From Clostridia bacterium (GTDB lineage: Bacteria > Bacillota_E > SLMV01 > PUMD01): a stretch of DNA of 47,482 bases. The first letter of the stretch is position 1. The number at the start of each line of letters is the position of its first letter. The position numbers and the translations under genes are program-made. Below the pieces are notes generated by a model that saw nothing but the letters and a program-made list of their open reading frames with translations, made no database searches and was not told where the DNA came from. This document shows positions 33,524 to 44,342 of this stretch, piece by piece. The stretch covers positions 1 to 47,482 of the forward strand of contig PWUB01000355.1 of NCBI GenBank assembly GCA_003563755.1, read 5' to 3'.

Positions 33524-33598
33524 AGATTTTAATTGATAGCCATAATAGCTAATACAGCGTACCGGTCTACCACCCTAACGGAGAAGGGAAGATGTCTT

Positions 33599-34729
33599 AT
33601 GAAGATTTCGATAGCCCAACAGCCCTTTGCCTCAGCCCTGCAGACAGCCAACCGCATAATCTCGAAGGGCAGCAGTCATCCGATACTCACGGGTATCCTT
33701 CTGACCGCCCAGGAAGGAATCCTGCACCTGTCAGCGACAGACCTCGAAACCAGCGTGGAATGCGTGGTCGAAGCGGATGTTGATCTGCCCGGGGCCCTCG
33801 TTCTACCGGGCAGGCAACTCGTGGAGATCATCAGCAGGATACCCGGCGGTAGGATCAGCATCGCGGCGCCCGAAGACCGTCACCAGGCCGTGGTGACCTG
33901 GCGCGTCTCGGAGTATATACTCAACGGTTACCCTCCGGATCAGTATCCATCCCTGCCCGTGGCCGACGACACCTCGAGTTTTTCCCTGGGAGCAGGTGTC
34001 CTGGATGATGCCCTGAGACGAACGGTCTTTGCTGCTGCATCCGATGACAGTTCCATACCAATAATATGCGGGGTGAGGGTGACCCTCGAGGAGGCTCAGC
34101 TACAGACCACGGGTACTGACGGCTTTCGCATCGCCGTGTTCAGGACCGTTGTGCCCGAGGGTACCGAGGAGGTTGATCTGGTCGTTCCACGAGCCAGCAT
34201 CGGCGACCTGCTTCGAATAGTCGGGTCCCTCGACGACCATGAGCAGGTGAAAATTTCCCTTTCGGAGAACCACGTGTTCTTCGAAACCCAGGGTGGTACC
34301 ATCCTGTCCACGGTGCTTCTGGAGGGTCAGTATCCCGACGTGTTGTCAATGGTGACGCCCGCCGGTGGATACACTACCGAAGTCGCCGTGGACCGCAGGG
34401 ACCTTTCGGGTGCATGCGAGAGGGCAGCCCTGCTCGCCGACGAGCATCGTGGGGTCAGACCGGTTCGCCTTCACATAATGGAGGATCGAGTGGTCTTCAA
34501 GGCCAGCTCCGCTGAACTGGGAGAAGCCTATGATGAGCTTGATGCAGAGGTGAGCGGGCAGCCCCTGGATATACTGTTTCAATCCCGGTACCTGTTGGAA
34601 GGCCTCCGGAACATAGAGAGCGACGAGTTGATTTTCAAGTTCACCGATTTCGAGGGTGCCGCCCTCTTGCAGGGAGTCGGCGACGACAGGTATTCCTACG
34701 TGATACTGCCCATGAAGCAGAAATCTTGA
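33599..34729 (+). CDS. dnaN: DNA polymerase III beta subunit (sliding clamp)
   Basis: A 376-residue clamp that holds the polymerase on DNA as a dimeric ring. The start MKISIAQQPFASALQTANRII with ISKGSSHPILTGILL is the standard N-terminus. Three domains of about 120 residues follow, with FAASDDSSIPIICGVRV in the middle and a C-terminal end YSYVILPMKQKS close to the usual VMPMR-type tail. ATG 33599 follows GGGAAG by seven bases. Confidence 0.98.
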   Translation: MKISIAQQPFASALQTANRIISKGSSHPILTGILLTAQEGILHLSATDLETSVECVVEADVDLPGALVLPGRQLVEIISRIPGGRISIAAPEDRHQAVVTWRVSEYILNGYPPDQYPSLPVADDTSSFSLGAGVLDDALRRTVFAAASDDSSIPIICGVRVTLEEAQLQTTGTDGFRIAVFRTVVPEGTEEVDLVVPRASIGDLLRIVGSLDDHEQVKISLSENHVFFETQGGTILSTVLLEGQYPDVLSMVTPAGGYTTEVAVDRRDLSGACERAALLADEHRGVRPVRLHIMEDRVVFKASSAELGEAYDELDAEVSGQPLDILFQSRYLLEGLRNIESDELIFKFTDFEGAALLQGVGDDRYSYVILPMKQKS

Positions 34730-34745
34730 GGAGGAGTGAGAGCCC

Positions 34746-35003
34746 ATCTCTGAACACGACGGAGTCACCATCGACATACCGGTTGATCTGCAGAGACCTC
34801 TCCGTCTCGACGCGTTCCTCAAATTCGCTGCAATGCTGCCCACCGGGGGGACGGCCAAGATGTTCATTCAGTCCGGCGAGGTGCGGGTGAACGACGAGGT
34901 GGAGAAACGCCGCGGTCGCCAGCTCACCCACGGAGACGTGGTCGAGCTGGGTGACATGGGTCGGTTCAGAGTGGTCGACGAGGCTGTATCTCAGCCTCAA
35001 TGA
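34746..35003 (+). CDS. yaaA: S4-domain RNA-binding protein YaaA (RlbA), apparent AUC start
   Basis: About 85 residues between dnaN and recF. The S4-like core LRLDAFLKFAAMLPTGGTAKMFIQ then GEVRVNDEVEKRRGRQLTHGDVVEL matches YaaA/RlbA, which has a role in ribosome or RNA biology. After the in-frame stop at 34737-34739 there is no ATG, GTG or TTG until the ATG inside the S4 core. The best start is ATC 34746, nine bases after GGAG (34733-34736) in a GAGGAGGAG run. ATC 34770 and CTG 34788 are weaker options. The position is canonical. Confidence 0.8.
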   Translation: MSEHDGVTIDIPVDLQRPLRLDAFLKFAAMLPTGGTAKMFIQSGEVRVNDEVEKRRGRQLTHGDVVELGDMGRFRVVDEAVSQPQ

Positions 35004-35015
35004 TGGGACACCGTC

Positions 35016-36164
35016 ATGCTACTGGAGAAGCTGTTTTTGCACAATTATCGCAACTACGAGCGCCTGGTGTTCGAACCCCACCCGGGTGTCAATGCTCTCG
35101 TCGGAGAGAACGCTGCGGGCAAGACCAACCTGCTGGAGATCATCCACTACCTGGCCGCCGGCAGGTCACACCGCACCCACAGGGATGCCGAGCTGATCCG
35201 CTGGAGCGAGGAAGGCTTCTACGCCAAGGTCAGGGTGCGCCGGCGCTGTGTCAGCCATACCCTGGAGCTCGCCTATCACGCCGACCGCGGGAAATCATTC
35301 AGGCTGGACGGTGTGAGCCAGACCCGGTTGAGCGACGTGCTCGGAGTGATCAATGCGGTCCTATTTTCCCCCGATGACCTCTCTCTCATGAAGGGAGGCC
35401 CCGGGGGACGCAGGTCCTTCATGGATGCCGAAATTAGCCAGGTGAGCCGTCCTTACCGCCGCGGCATCACCCGCTACAACCGCATCCTCACGCAGCGCAA
35501 CGACGTCCTGCGAGAGCTGAAGAGAACCCGCAGCAGCGCCGCCTCCGCAGATCCCCTGCTGCAGCCGTGGGACACTCAGCTGGTTGAGACAGGTGCGGCT
35601 GTCACGGCAGCGCGCATCAGGGCCTTCGGTGGGTGGGCCCCCATGGCCGCCGGCAGTCACCGACAGATCGCCGGAGAGGGCTTGGGGATACACTACGAGA
35701 GCAGTTTCTCGCCCCCCGTGGATTTGAGCGCCGCGAACTCTTCACCCAGCACGATCCAGGAACTGAGGGACGAGATGATGACGACCCTGGTCAACAAGCG
35801 CTCCCAGGAGATCGACCGTGGATATACCCTGATTGGTCCGCATCGTGATGATCTGCTATTTCTCGTTTCTGGGCGCGACGTGAGACACTATGCCTCACAG
35901 GGTCAGCAGAGGTCGGTGGTCCTTGCGGTCCGGATGGCGGAAGTCGGGTGGATGAAGGAACAGACCGGGACTGCGCCGATACTTCTGTTGGATGACGTGA
36001 TGTCGGAGCTTGATACAAAAAGGGCGGGCCGACTTGCCGATGCGGTGAGCATGCAGGGGCAGACTTTCATCACCTGTACCGACCTCTCCCAGCTGAGCTG
36101 GGAGGGTGCTCCCGGTCAGATATGGCGGGTGGACTCCGGGGAGGTGACCCCCGTTGACAAGTGA
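35016..36164 (+). CDS. recF: DNA replication and repair protein RecF
   Basis: A 382-residue SMC-like ATPase that loads RecA at gaps. It begins LLEKLFLHNYRNYERLVFEPHPGVNALVGENAAGKTNLLE (Walker A GENAAGKT). The lid and signature regions include FSPDDLSLMKGGPGGRRSFMD, GPHRDDLLF, YASQGQQRSVVLAVRMAE and Walker B PILLLDDVMSELD. The start ATG 35016 lies 12 bases after yaaA. Normal length. Confidence 0.97.
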   Translation: MLLEKLFLHNYRNYERLVFEPHPGVNALVGENAAGKTNLLEIIHYLAAGRSHRTHRDAELIRWSEEGFYAKVRVRRRCVSHTLELAYHADRGKSFRLDGVSQTRLSDVLGVINAVLFSPDDLSLMKGGPGGRRSFMDAEISQVSRPYRRGITRYNRILTQRNDVLRELKRTRSSAASADPLLQPWDTQLVETGAAVTAARIRAFGGWAPMAAGSHRQIAGEGLGIHYESSFSPPVDLSAANSSPSTIQELRDEMMTTLVNKRSQEIDRGYTLIGPHRDDLLFLVSGRDVRHYASQGQQRSVVLAVRMAEVGWMKEQTGTAPILLLDDVMSELDTKRAGRLADAVSMQGQTFITCTDLSQLSWEGAPGQIWRVDSGEVTPVDK

Positions 36165-37032
36165 CGGTGAACTACCGCCCAGCATCGGGGATGTGCTGGG
36201 GCAGGTGCTCAGAAGACGCCGCCGCATGCGCAAGAGCTTGAGGCGCCAGGAGGTATTCGTGCGGTGGCCGGAGATAGTCGGTCGCGACCTGTCCAAAAAG
36301 ATTCATCCCCTGGCACTGAAGGGCAAGACCCTGTACCTGGGAGCAGCAAGCTCGTCGTGGGCTCAGGAAGCCTCTCTGCTGAACTCCGAGATCCTACGGA
36401 TGATAGAATGTCACCTCGGGGCCGGTGTGGTTGACCAGCTGCGGGTGCGGGTCGGCGGATCCCGGGGAACGGGGGAGAGGGTGGATGAAGACTCTGCCCG
36501 GCCGGGTGGAGGTGGGCTCCCCGAGGCACCGGAGTTCCTGGAGCCTTGCGAAGACCTCGATCTCGAAGAGAGGCTCCAGCGCCTGCAGGACGCCGATCGC
36601 AAGCTGAAGAAATGGCGGGAGGACCAGGGGTGGCCCGAATGCGATGAATGTGGAGAGATTTTCCCTGTCGGCCTCGGCGACCACCTGTGTCCCATATGCC
36701 GCCGACGCAGTCGACAGCAGCTTCGAATGCGGGTTAGAGTTTTACTTGAGGACGCACCGTGGATGAGTGTCAGGCAGCTGATGCGGGAGGCGGCAGCTGA
36801 CAGGGAATGCTGCCGCAGGGTACGGCAAGAAGTGATATCCTACTGGAGAGCCCGCGTCGATGAGGGGATACGGCAGGCTGAAGCGGGAGGTATGATCCGG
36901 TCGGATTTCCGCCGGCGGATCATGCAGCTGATGATGGCGGAGGCCGGTGACTCGCAGCCCCAACTGAATCGGTCGACCGTGGGCGACATCTGCGGGAAAG
37001 TCGCGAGCGAGCTGTTCTTTGACGGGATTTGA
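36154..37032 (+). CDS. DciA-like (DUF721) protein with zinc-ribbon extension
   Basis: A 292-residue protein. The N-terminal DUF721/DciA domain (about 5-105) has the pattern IGDVLGQVLRRRRRMRKSLRRQEVFVRWPEIVGRDL and LYLGAASSSWAQEASLLNSEIL. DciA proteins act with the replicative helicase. After a charged coiled linker (about 120-165) comes a CDEC...CPIC zinc-ribbon (about 168-190) and a further helical region of 100 residues with no recognised match. TTG start overlaps the recF end by 11 bases. The long C-terminus is unusual for the family. Confidence 0.8.
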   Translation: MTSDGELPPSIGDVLGQVLRRRRRMRKSLRRQEVFVRWPEIVGRDLSKKIHPLALKGKTLYLGAASSSWAQEASLLNSEILRMIECHLGAGVVDQLRVRVGGSRGTGERVDEDSARPGGGGLPEAPEFLEPCEDLDLEERLQRLQDADRKLKKWREDQGWPECDECGEIFPVGLGDHLCPICRRRSRQQLRMRVRVLLEDAPWMSVRQLMREAAADRECCRRVRQEVISYWRARVDEGIRQAEAGGMIRSDFRRRIMQLMMAEAGDSQPQLNRSTVGDICGKVASELFFDGI

Positions 37033-37044
37033 GGAGGGGTTGAA

Positions 37045-37341
37045 GTGTATCTTCACGTTGGATGGAATGAAGTTGTGAGCTCCGCCGAGATTCTGGCGGT
37101 GTGTGATTACCGAAGCTGGCGCGAGTCTGAGATCAACGCCAGCACGGCGGAGATGGCACGGGTTGCCGGCAAGGTGAGGTTGATCGGAGACAAGCGGGGC
37201 TCCGGGAGCGATGGAATCCGTTCCGTTATCGTCTGCCGGGATGAGATCCTTCTATCTCCTATCACCAGCAGCACCCTGAAACGGCGCGCCGACGGGTCCG
37301 CGAGGGTAGCAGCCCTCGAGGACGACAACGAAGAAGGATAA
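37045..37341 (+). CDS. remB: RemB/YaaB extracellular matrix regulator (DUF370-like)
   Basis: A 98-residue protein of the RemB family, which affects biofilm matrix genes in Bacillus. The family pattern is YLHVGWNEVVSSAEILAVCDYR, SVIVCRDEILLSPITSSTLKRRA. Conserved position between recF/DciA and gyrB. GTG start with GGAGGGG five bases upstream. The acidic tail after residue 85 is not conserved. Confidence 0.88.
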   Translation: MYLHVGWNEVVSSAEILAVCDYRSWRESEINASTAEMARVAGKVRLIGDKRGSGSDGIRSVIVCRDEILLSPITSSTLKRRADGSARVAALEDDNEEG

Positions 37342-37434
37342 GGACCGCGGCATCCCGGATATTTGACGCGCACCGGAGCAACCCGTGTTCGCCGGGCTGC
37401 GGTGGTGCTGCCCGAAACAGTGATCGAGAGATGG

Positions 37435-37815
37435 GTGATCGTTTTGCAGGAGTACCTGAGGATACTACGCGCCCTCAGTGGTGAGACGAGACTCAAGCTG
37501 TTGAGGCTGCTCAGCCTGCACGAACTCTGCGTGTGTGAGCTGGAGTACATCCTGGGCCTGACGCAGCCTGCGATTTCGCAGCAGGTGCGCGTGTTGAGAG
37601 ACGCCGGTCTCGCCCGTTCCCGGCGGGAAGGCAACTGGATCTTCTACCGCGTCGAGCCCGATGACCTGGAACGGGCCCTCAAGAAGGTTGCCGGGTGCCT
37701 TCAGTCCGAAAAGCCCGATGAGCGCGGTGGTATGATGGACCAAGAGTGGGACCGGCTGGAGGAGATCCTGGAGGAGCCTCCGGACAACTGTCCCCGGACT
37801 CCGCGGCTCATGTGA
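37435..37815 (+). CDS. arsR: ArsR/SmtB-family metalloregulator
   Basis: About 126 residues. A winged-helix repressor: LQEYLRILRALSGETRLKLLRLLSLHELCVCELEYILGLTQPAISQQVRVLRDAGLARSRREGNWIFYRV. The ELCVCEL motif holds the paired Cys that sense arsenite/antimonite in alpha-3 of ArsR. The start is uncertain: GTG 37435 (used) or TTG 37444; a TTG at 37363 would add an unconserved N-terminus. It is followed at once by arsC, so it is probably an As(III)-responsive repressor of the pair. Confidence 0.88.
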   Translation: MIVLQEYLRILRALSGETRLKLLRLLSLHELCVCELEYILGLTQPAISQQVRVLRDAGLARSRREGNWIFYRVEPDDLERALKKVAGCLQSEKPDERGGMMDQEWDRLEEILEEPPDNCPRTPRLM

Positions 37816-37825
37816 GGTGATGCTG

Positions 37826-38242
37826 TTGCGCGTACTTTTTCTGTGCACTGGCAATTCATCACGCAGCCAGATGGCCGAGCATTTTGTGAGGGCCCTGGCC
37901 CCAGGGACAGTCAGCGCCTCGAGCGCTGGAACAGACCCGGTGGGTGTCCACCCCGTCGCGATCTATGTGATGCAGGAGGAAGGTATAGACCTGTCTGAAG
38001 CCACTTCGGATGCCCTGTCGGACACCTCCCTTCAGGGCCTTGATCTCGTCATCACCCTGTGTGGCGATGCCCGTGACCGCTGTCCCGTCTTGCCTGCAGG
38101 TGTACGACATCTTCACTGGGCGCTCCCTGATCCCGCCGCCGTGACAGGTAATCCTGAGCATAAACTGGCTGCCTTCAGGGTGGTTCGGGATAGAATTCGC
38201 TCGCTGGTCAGGGATCTACTCGATCAACCGCCGGGAGGGTAG
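37826..38242 (+). CDS. arsC: arsenate reductase (LMW phosphatase type, thioredoxin-coupled ArsC)
   Basis: About 138 residues. The P-loop is CTGNSSRSQMAEHF (CX5R), and the redox Cys pair sits in ITLCGDARDRCPVLP, as in the Staphylococcus/Bacillus ArsC. It reduces arsenate to arsenite for export. TTG 37826 lies eight bases after GAGG in GAGGTGAT; the in-frame GTG 37817 and ATG 37820 lie inside or next to that site. No arsB/acr3 exporter is adjacent. Confidence 0.9.
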   Translation: MRVLFLCTGNSSRSQMAEHFVRALAPGTVSASSAGTDPVGVHPVAIYVMQEEGIDLSEATSDALSDTSLQGLDLVITLCGDARDRCPVLPAGVRHLHWALPDPAAVTGNPEHKLAAFRVVRDRIRSLVRDLLDQPPGG

Positions 38243-38281
38243 TCCCAGGTCCGCACCGGCGGTGCCGCTAACGGGCTCTTC

Positions 38282-38311
38282 CTGCCATATCTCGTCCTGT
38301 AGTGTTATAAT
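38282..38311 (+). promoter_or_regulatory. probable gyrB promoter
   Basis: A perfect -10 TATAAT (38306-38311) with CTGCCA (four of six to TTGACA) 18 bases upstream. Predicted start near 38318, leaving a leader of about 240 bases. Confidence 0.55.
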
Positions 38312-38326
38312 AAAAATGATAGATAA

Positions 38327-40471
<2,145 letters not shown>

Positions 40472-40504
40472 CCGCCGGCATGAGCATCGATCGGGAGGTG
40501 GACA

Positions 40505-42976
40505 GTGGCAGAGTTTACGCACGGAAAGATAATGAACATAGCTCTGACGGATGAGATGAAGCAGAGTTACATCGACTACGCCATGAGCGTCATCGTCAAC
40601 CGCGCTCTTCCCGATGTGAGAGACGGTCTCAAGCCCGTTCACCGCCGCATTCTCTACGCCATGGGTGACATGGGGCTTACTCCGGACAGGGCCTACCTGA
40701 AGTCAGCGAGAATCGTCGGAGAGGTGATGGGCAAGTATCATCCCCACGGCGACCGCGCCCTGTACGATACACTGGTGCGGATGGCACAGCCGTTCAACAT
40801 GCGGCACCTGTTAGTCGATGGACACGGCAACTTCGGCTCCGTGGACGGTGATCCCGCGGCGGCCATGCGGTACACGGAGGTGCGCATGGCCCCGATGGCG
40901 ACCCACATGCTCACCGACCTGGACAAGGAGACCGTCGACTTCACGAGCAACTTCGATGACAGCCTTAAGGAACCCGAGGTTCTCCCCAGCCGCTTTCCCA
41001 ACCTCCTGGTGAATGGCTCCTCGGGCATCGCCGTCGGTATGGCGACCAACATACCGCCTCACAACCTGATCGAACTCACCGATGCCATCCTGGCCATGAT
41101 CGATGAACCGGAGATCACCACCGCGGAGCTGTTGGACCATGTCCTGGGCCCGGATTTCCCGACCGGGGGCATAATAGTGGGTCGCGAGCCCATCCGCCAG
41201 GCTTACACGACCGGCAGGGGTATCATCACCCTCCGGGGCGTTGCGCGGATTGAGACGCTCTCCGGCGGGCGGTCCAGGCTGGTCATAACCGAGCTTCCGT
41301 ACCAGGTCAACAAGGCAAAGCTCATAGAAAAGATCGCCGACCTGGTCAGGGAGAAGAAGATCCAGGGCATCACCGACCTGCGGGACGAGAGTGACCGCGA
41401 GGGGATGAGGCTCGTCATCGAGGTATCGCGTTCGGGCAATCCCCGGGTGATACTGAACCACCTGTACAAGCACACGCAGATGCAGGTGAGCTTCGGGATC
41501 ATACTCCTGGCGTTGGTAGGCAAGCATCCGCGGGTGATGTCGCTGAGGCAGATGATCCGCCACTACCTGGACCACCAGCGGGAAGTGATAGAGAGGCGCA
41601 CCCGCTACCTGTTGGACAGGGCCGAGGCCAGAGCCCACATCCTCGAAGGCCTCCTCCGCGCCCTCGATGACATCGATCGCGTCATCAACGTCATAAGGTC
41701 CAGCCGAACGGTGGAGATAGCCCGCGATCGGCTGATGGAGACCTTCGAGTTCACCGTCAAACAAGCGAGGGCGATCCTGGAAATGCGCCTGCAGCGCCTC
41801 ACGGGCCTGGAGCGCGAGAAGGTGAAGGCGGAGTACGATGAACTCCTCGAGACCATCGAGTACTACCGGGCGGTTCTCGGCGATGAGAGCATGGTCTACG
41901 ACATAGTCCGAGAGGAACTCGAGGAGATAACGGAGACCTTCGGTGACGAACGGCGCAGCCAGATCATCGCCAGGGAGGGCGAGATCGACACCGAAGACCT
42001 CATCGCCGAGGAGGATGTGGTTATCACCCTGAGCCACCAGGGTTACGTCAAGCGGATGCCGGTCAACACCTACCGCCGTCAGCGCCGTGGAGGCAAGGGC
42101 ATACTGGGGATGACCACGAAGGAAGATGACTTCGTGGAACAGATGTTCATCACCGGCACTCACCGCTACCTATTGTTCTTCACCAATGCAGGCAAGGTGT
42201 ATCGTCTCAGGGCCCACGAGGTACCGGAGGGAACGAGGCGTTCCCGCGGCACCGCCGTCATCAACCTGATTCACATCGAACCGGGGGAGAGGGTCACCGC
42301 CGTCATCTCCCTTCAGGACTTCGACGGAGGTGGGCACATCTTCATGGCCACCGAACGGGGGTACGTCAAGAAGGTGAAGCTGGGAGACTTTGCTTCGCCC
42401 AGGCGCAGCGGCCTGGTCGCACTCACCCTCACCGACACTGATCAGCTGATCGGGGTCAAGATGACAGACGGAGATCGCGAGATTCTCATGGTGACGAGAG
42501 GCGGACAGTCCATCCGTTTTCATGAGGACGATGTTCGTCCCATGGGCCGCCCGGCGCGGGGTGTTATCGGTATAAAGCTCGACGAGGACGATTCCGTCGT
42601 GGCCATGGAAACGGTGGATGACGATGCCGACGTACTGGTCGTCACCGAGAGCGGCTACGGTAAGAGGACTTCCATGAAGGAGTACCGGGCCCAGGGCCGC
42701 GGCGGCAAGGGGCTGCGCACCATAAAGATGACAGGCCGCATAGGACCCGTGGTCGGGGCGAAGGTGGTCAAGCCGGGCAACGAGATCATGTTGGTCACCG
42801 TACGCGGAGTTATCATCAGGGTGTCCGTGGATTCGATATCGAGGCTCGGCCGTAACACCCAGGGTGTGATGGTCATGCGGCCGGGTGAGGAAGATCGTGT
42901 TGTCTCCGTGGCTCCCCTGGTGGCGAGGGACAACGGTTCGGAAAAGGATGAAGAAGAGGTGCAAGTGCAGGCCTGA
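40505..42976 (+). CDS. gyrA: DNA gyrase subunit A
   Basis: An 823-residue GyrA that cuts and rejoins DNA. The N-terminal region [31 protein letters not shown] and catalytic Tyr in [11 protein letters not shown] are present. The gyrase-specific GyrA box is QRRGGKG (about residues 522-528), with six C-terminal blade repeats (for example [37 protein letters not shown]). In the quinolone region [10 protein letters not shown], Arg84 replaces the usual Ser (E. coli Ser83); the acidic Asp88 is kept. GTG start after GGGAGG by six bases. Confidence 0.97.
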   Translation: MAEFTHGKIMNIALTDEMKQSYIDYAMSVIVNRALPDVRDGLKPVHRRILYAMGDMGLTPDRAYLKSARIVGEVMGKYHPHGDRALYDTLVRMAQPFNMRHLLVDGHGNFGSVDGDPAAAMRYTEVRMAPMATHMLTDLDKETVDFTSNFDDSLKEPEVLPSRFPNLLVNGSSGIAVGMATNIPPHNLIELTDAILAMIDEPEITTAELLDHVLGPDFPTGGIIVGREPIRQAYTTGRGIITLRGVARIETLSGGRSRLVITELPYQVNKAKLIEKIADLVREKKIQGITDLRDESDREGMRLVIEVSRSGNPRVILNHLYKHTQMQVSFGIILLALVGKHPRVMSLRQMIRHYLDHQREVIERRTRYLLDRAEARAHILEGLLRALDDIDRVINVIRSSRTVEIARDRLMETFEFTVKQARAILEMRLQRLTGLEREKVKAEYDELLETIEYYRAVLGDESMVYDIVREELEEITETFGDERRSQIIAREGEIDTEDLIAEEDVVITLSHQGYVKRMPVNTYRRQRRGGKGILGMTTKEDDFVEQMFITGTHRYLLFFTNAGKVYRLRAHEVPEGTRRSRGTAVINLIHIEPGERVTAVISLQDFDGGGHIFMATERGYVKKVKLGDFASPRRSGLVALTLTDTDQLIGVKMTDGDREILMVTRGGQSIRFHEDDVRPMGRPARGVIGIKLDEDDSVVAMETVDDDADVLVVTESGYGKRTSMKEYRAQGRGGKGLRTIKMTGRIGPVVGAKVVKPGNEIMLVTVRGVIIRVSVDSISRLGRNTQGVMVMRPGEEDRVVSVAPLVARDNGSEKDEEEVQVQA

Positions 42977-44037
42977 TGAACGGGAGGGAGATACACTTGC
43001 AGACGGGCAAGATACCGGCGGGGCTGCTCAGATCACTGGTCCTCGAGAACCTGGGAAGCCGGCGGGATGAGGTGCTGGTACCAGCCGCTTTCGGCGAGGA
43101 TGCCAGTGTCCTCGACTTCGGGGGCAGGGACGTGGTCATCTCCACCGATCCCATAACGGCCGCCGGGGCGGATGCCGGGCGCCTGGCGGTGATTGTATCG
43201 TGCAATGATGTGGCCGCATCCGGTGCGGAGCCGGTGGGAGTGCTTCTCACCATTATACTGCCCACCCACGCCCGGGCAGCCGACCTCAAGGAGATCATGG
43301 AGCAGGCCCACGAGGCGGCGCGTGATCTCTCGGTCGAGATCATCGGTGGCCACACGGAGGTTGTGCCCCACGTCACGCAGACCATCCTGTGCGCCACGGC
43401 CGTCGGCAAGGCCTTCGACGGCGTCCACCACTGGCCGATCCGGAGCTCCTCCGCCGAGGCGGGCGACCAGATCATCCTGACCAAGAGTGCCGGGATCGAG
43501 GGCACCGCCATCCTGGCAGCGGATTTCGAGGATGTGCTGCTGGAACGGGGAGTGGGAGAGGACGTGTTGGCCGAGGCGGCCGAGCTCGGAGACGATATCA
43601 GCGTCATCGCCGAGTCACGAGTGGCTGCCCAGTCGGGAGCCAGGGCCATGCATGACGTTACAGAGGGCGGTGTCCTGGGTGCTGTCTACGAAATGTCGGC
43701 TGCAGCTGAGCGCGGAGCGGTCCTGCATGAAGACCGGATCCCCGTGACCCAGGCCACCAGGGAGATCTGTGCTGCGATGGACCTGGATCCGCTGAGGTTG
43801 ATCTCGAGCGGAGCTCTCTTGATTGCCGCAAGCCGGGACTCAGCGGTCGTACAGGCGCTGTCGGACGCGGGAATACCGGCCCAGAGTATAGGTGAGTTCA
43901 CCGAGGATCCACAGGTGGTGCTGAAGAGAAGCCTTCCCGGCGGCGGCGAGACCAGTACCGTGCTCCCACCGCCCGGGCGTGATGAGCTGTGGAGGGCCTA
44001 CGCCCGGTTCCGGGAAAGCGGCGGATCCGGAGGGTGA
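42976..44037 (+). CDS. AIR-synthase-related / HypE-like protein
   Basis: A 353-residue member of the PurM/HypE/ThiL superfamily (two-domain ATP-binding fold). Features are the FGEDASVLDFGGRDVVISTDPIT nucleotide/metal loop, IVSCNDVAASGAEPVGVLLTIILP, EIIGGHTEVVP, ILTKSAGIEGTAILA and a late MHDVTEGGVLGAVYEMS, matching HypE/AIR synthase proteins. Substrate unknown; no hydrogenase genes are near. ATG overlaps the gyrA stop by one base, so it is cotranscribed with gyrase. The C-terminal HypE tail Cys is absent. Confidence 0.8.
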   Translation: MNGREIHLQTGKIPAGLLRSLVLENLGSRRDEVLVPAAFGEDASVLDFGGRDVVISTDPITAAGADAGRLAVIVSCNDVAASGAEPVGVLLTIILPTHARAADLKEIMEQAHEAARDLSVEIIGGHTEVVPHVTQTILCATAVGKAFDGVHHWPIRSSSAEAGDQIILTKSAGIEGTAILAADFEDVLLERGVGEDVLAEAAELGDDISVIAESRVAAQSGARAMHDVTEGGVLGAVYEMSAAAERGAVLHEDRIPVTQATREICAAMDLDPLRLISSGALLIAASRDSAVVQALSDAGIPAQSIGEFTEDPQVVLKRSLPGGGETSTVLPPPGRDELWRAYARFRESGGSGG

Positions 44038-44046
44038 TGAACCGGC

Positions 44047-44076
44047 TTGCACCCGGGGGTACACTTAGGGTATATT
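44047..44076 (+). promoter_or_regulatory. promoter of the T-box operon
   Basis: TTGCAC (44047-44052), 18 bases, TATATT (44071-44076). Predicted start near 44083, just before the T-box leader. Confidence 0.55.
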
Positions 44077-44082
44077 GGAGGG

Positions 44083-44326
44083 CACACTGAGAGAGGATGC
44101 CGATGAACAGGCGGTGTCGCTTCGCCATCGACAGAGAGCCGGGACGCTGAGAACCGGCATGGTAGGGGAGGCACGTTCCACCTGGAAGGCTCCGGTGAGG
44201 GCCCAGCCGTAAGCCGGACGGTCAGGATCCGATATCATCCAGCGAGGAGAGTCCGGCATGGTCCGGGCTAAATGGGGTGGCACCGCGGGCAACCAGCTCG
44301 TCCCTTCGGGGACGAGTTTTGTTTTT
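44083..44326 (+). ncRNA. T-box riboswitch leader (probable tRNA-Ser specifier)
   Basis: The T-box proper is GGGGTGGCACCGCGG (44274-44288; family consensus AGGGTGGNACCGCG). Stem I contains AGAGAGCCGGGACGCTGAG with a GNTG-type distal loop and CCGG pairing. My fold pairs GTGTC (44114-44118) with GGCAC (44170-44174) and GCC with GGC below a GATGAA/GAA kink-turn. This leaves GTTCCA as the specifier loop, so UCC (Ser) at 44177-44179 is the best specifier. A terminator follows. It would raise expression of the downstream genes when tRNA-Ser is uncharged. Confidence 0.88.
44297..44326 (+). terminator. T-box terminator
   Basis: Stem CTCGTCCC / GGGACGAG (8 bp) with a TTCG tetraloop, then TTTTGTTTTT. 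It is mutually exclusive with the antiterminator that forms with the T-box sequence and the 5' arm of this stem. Confidence 0.9.
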
Positions 44327-44342
44327 CCGAAGGGAGACGGTC

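Larger units (their letters stand above)
33320..33598. other. right half of oriC (dnaA-dnaN spacer, unwinding region)
   Basis: 279 bases with no gene. Contents in order: near-boxes GGTGGATAA (33373-33381, reverse) and TTATCAACA (33441-33449), an exact DnaA box TTATCCACA (33485-33493), a TTCACAG half-box, a TAC/CTA triplet array (33504-33523), and an AT-rich stretch (33524-33555) that should melt easily. This is the expected layout of a basal unwinding system. Confidence 0.85.

Noticed and set aside
40505..42976. ParC (topoisomerase IV) instead of GyrA
   Set aside because: The QRRGGKG GyrA box and pairing with gyrB beside dnaA mark gyrase.
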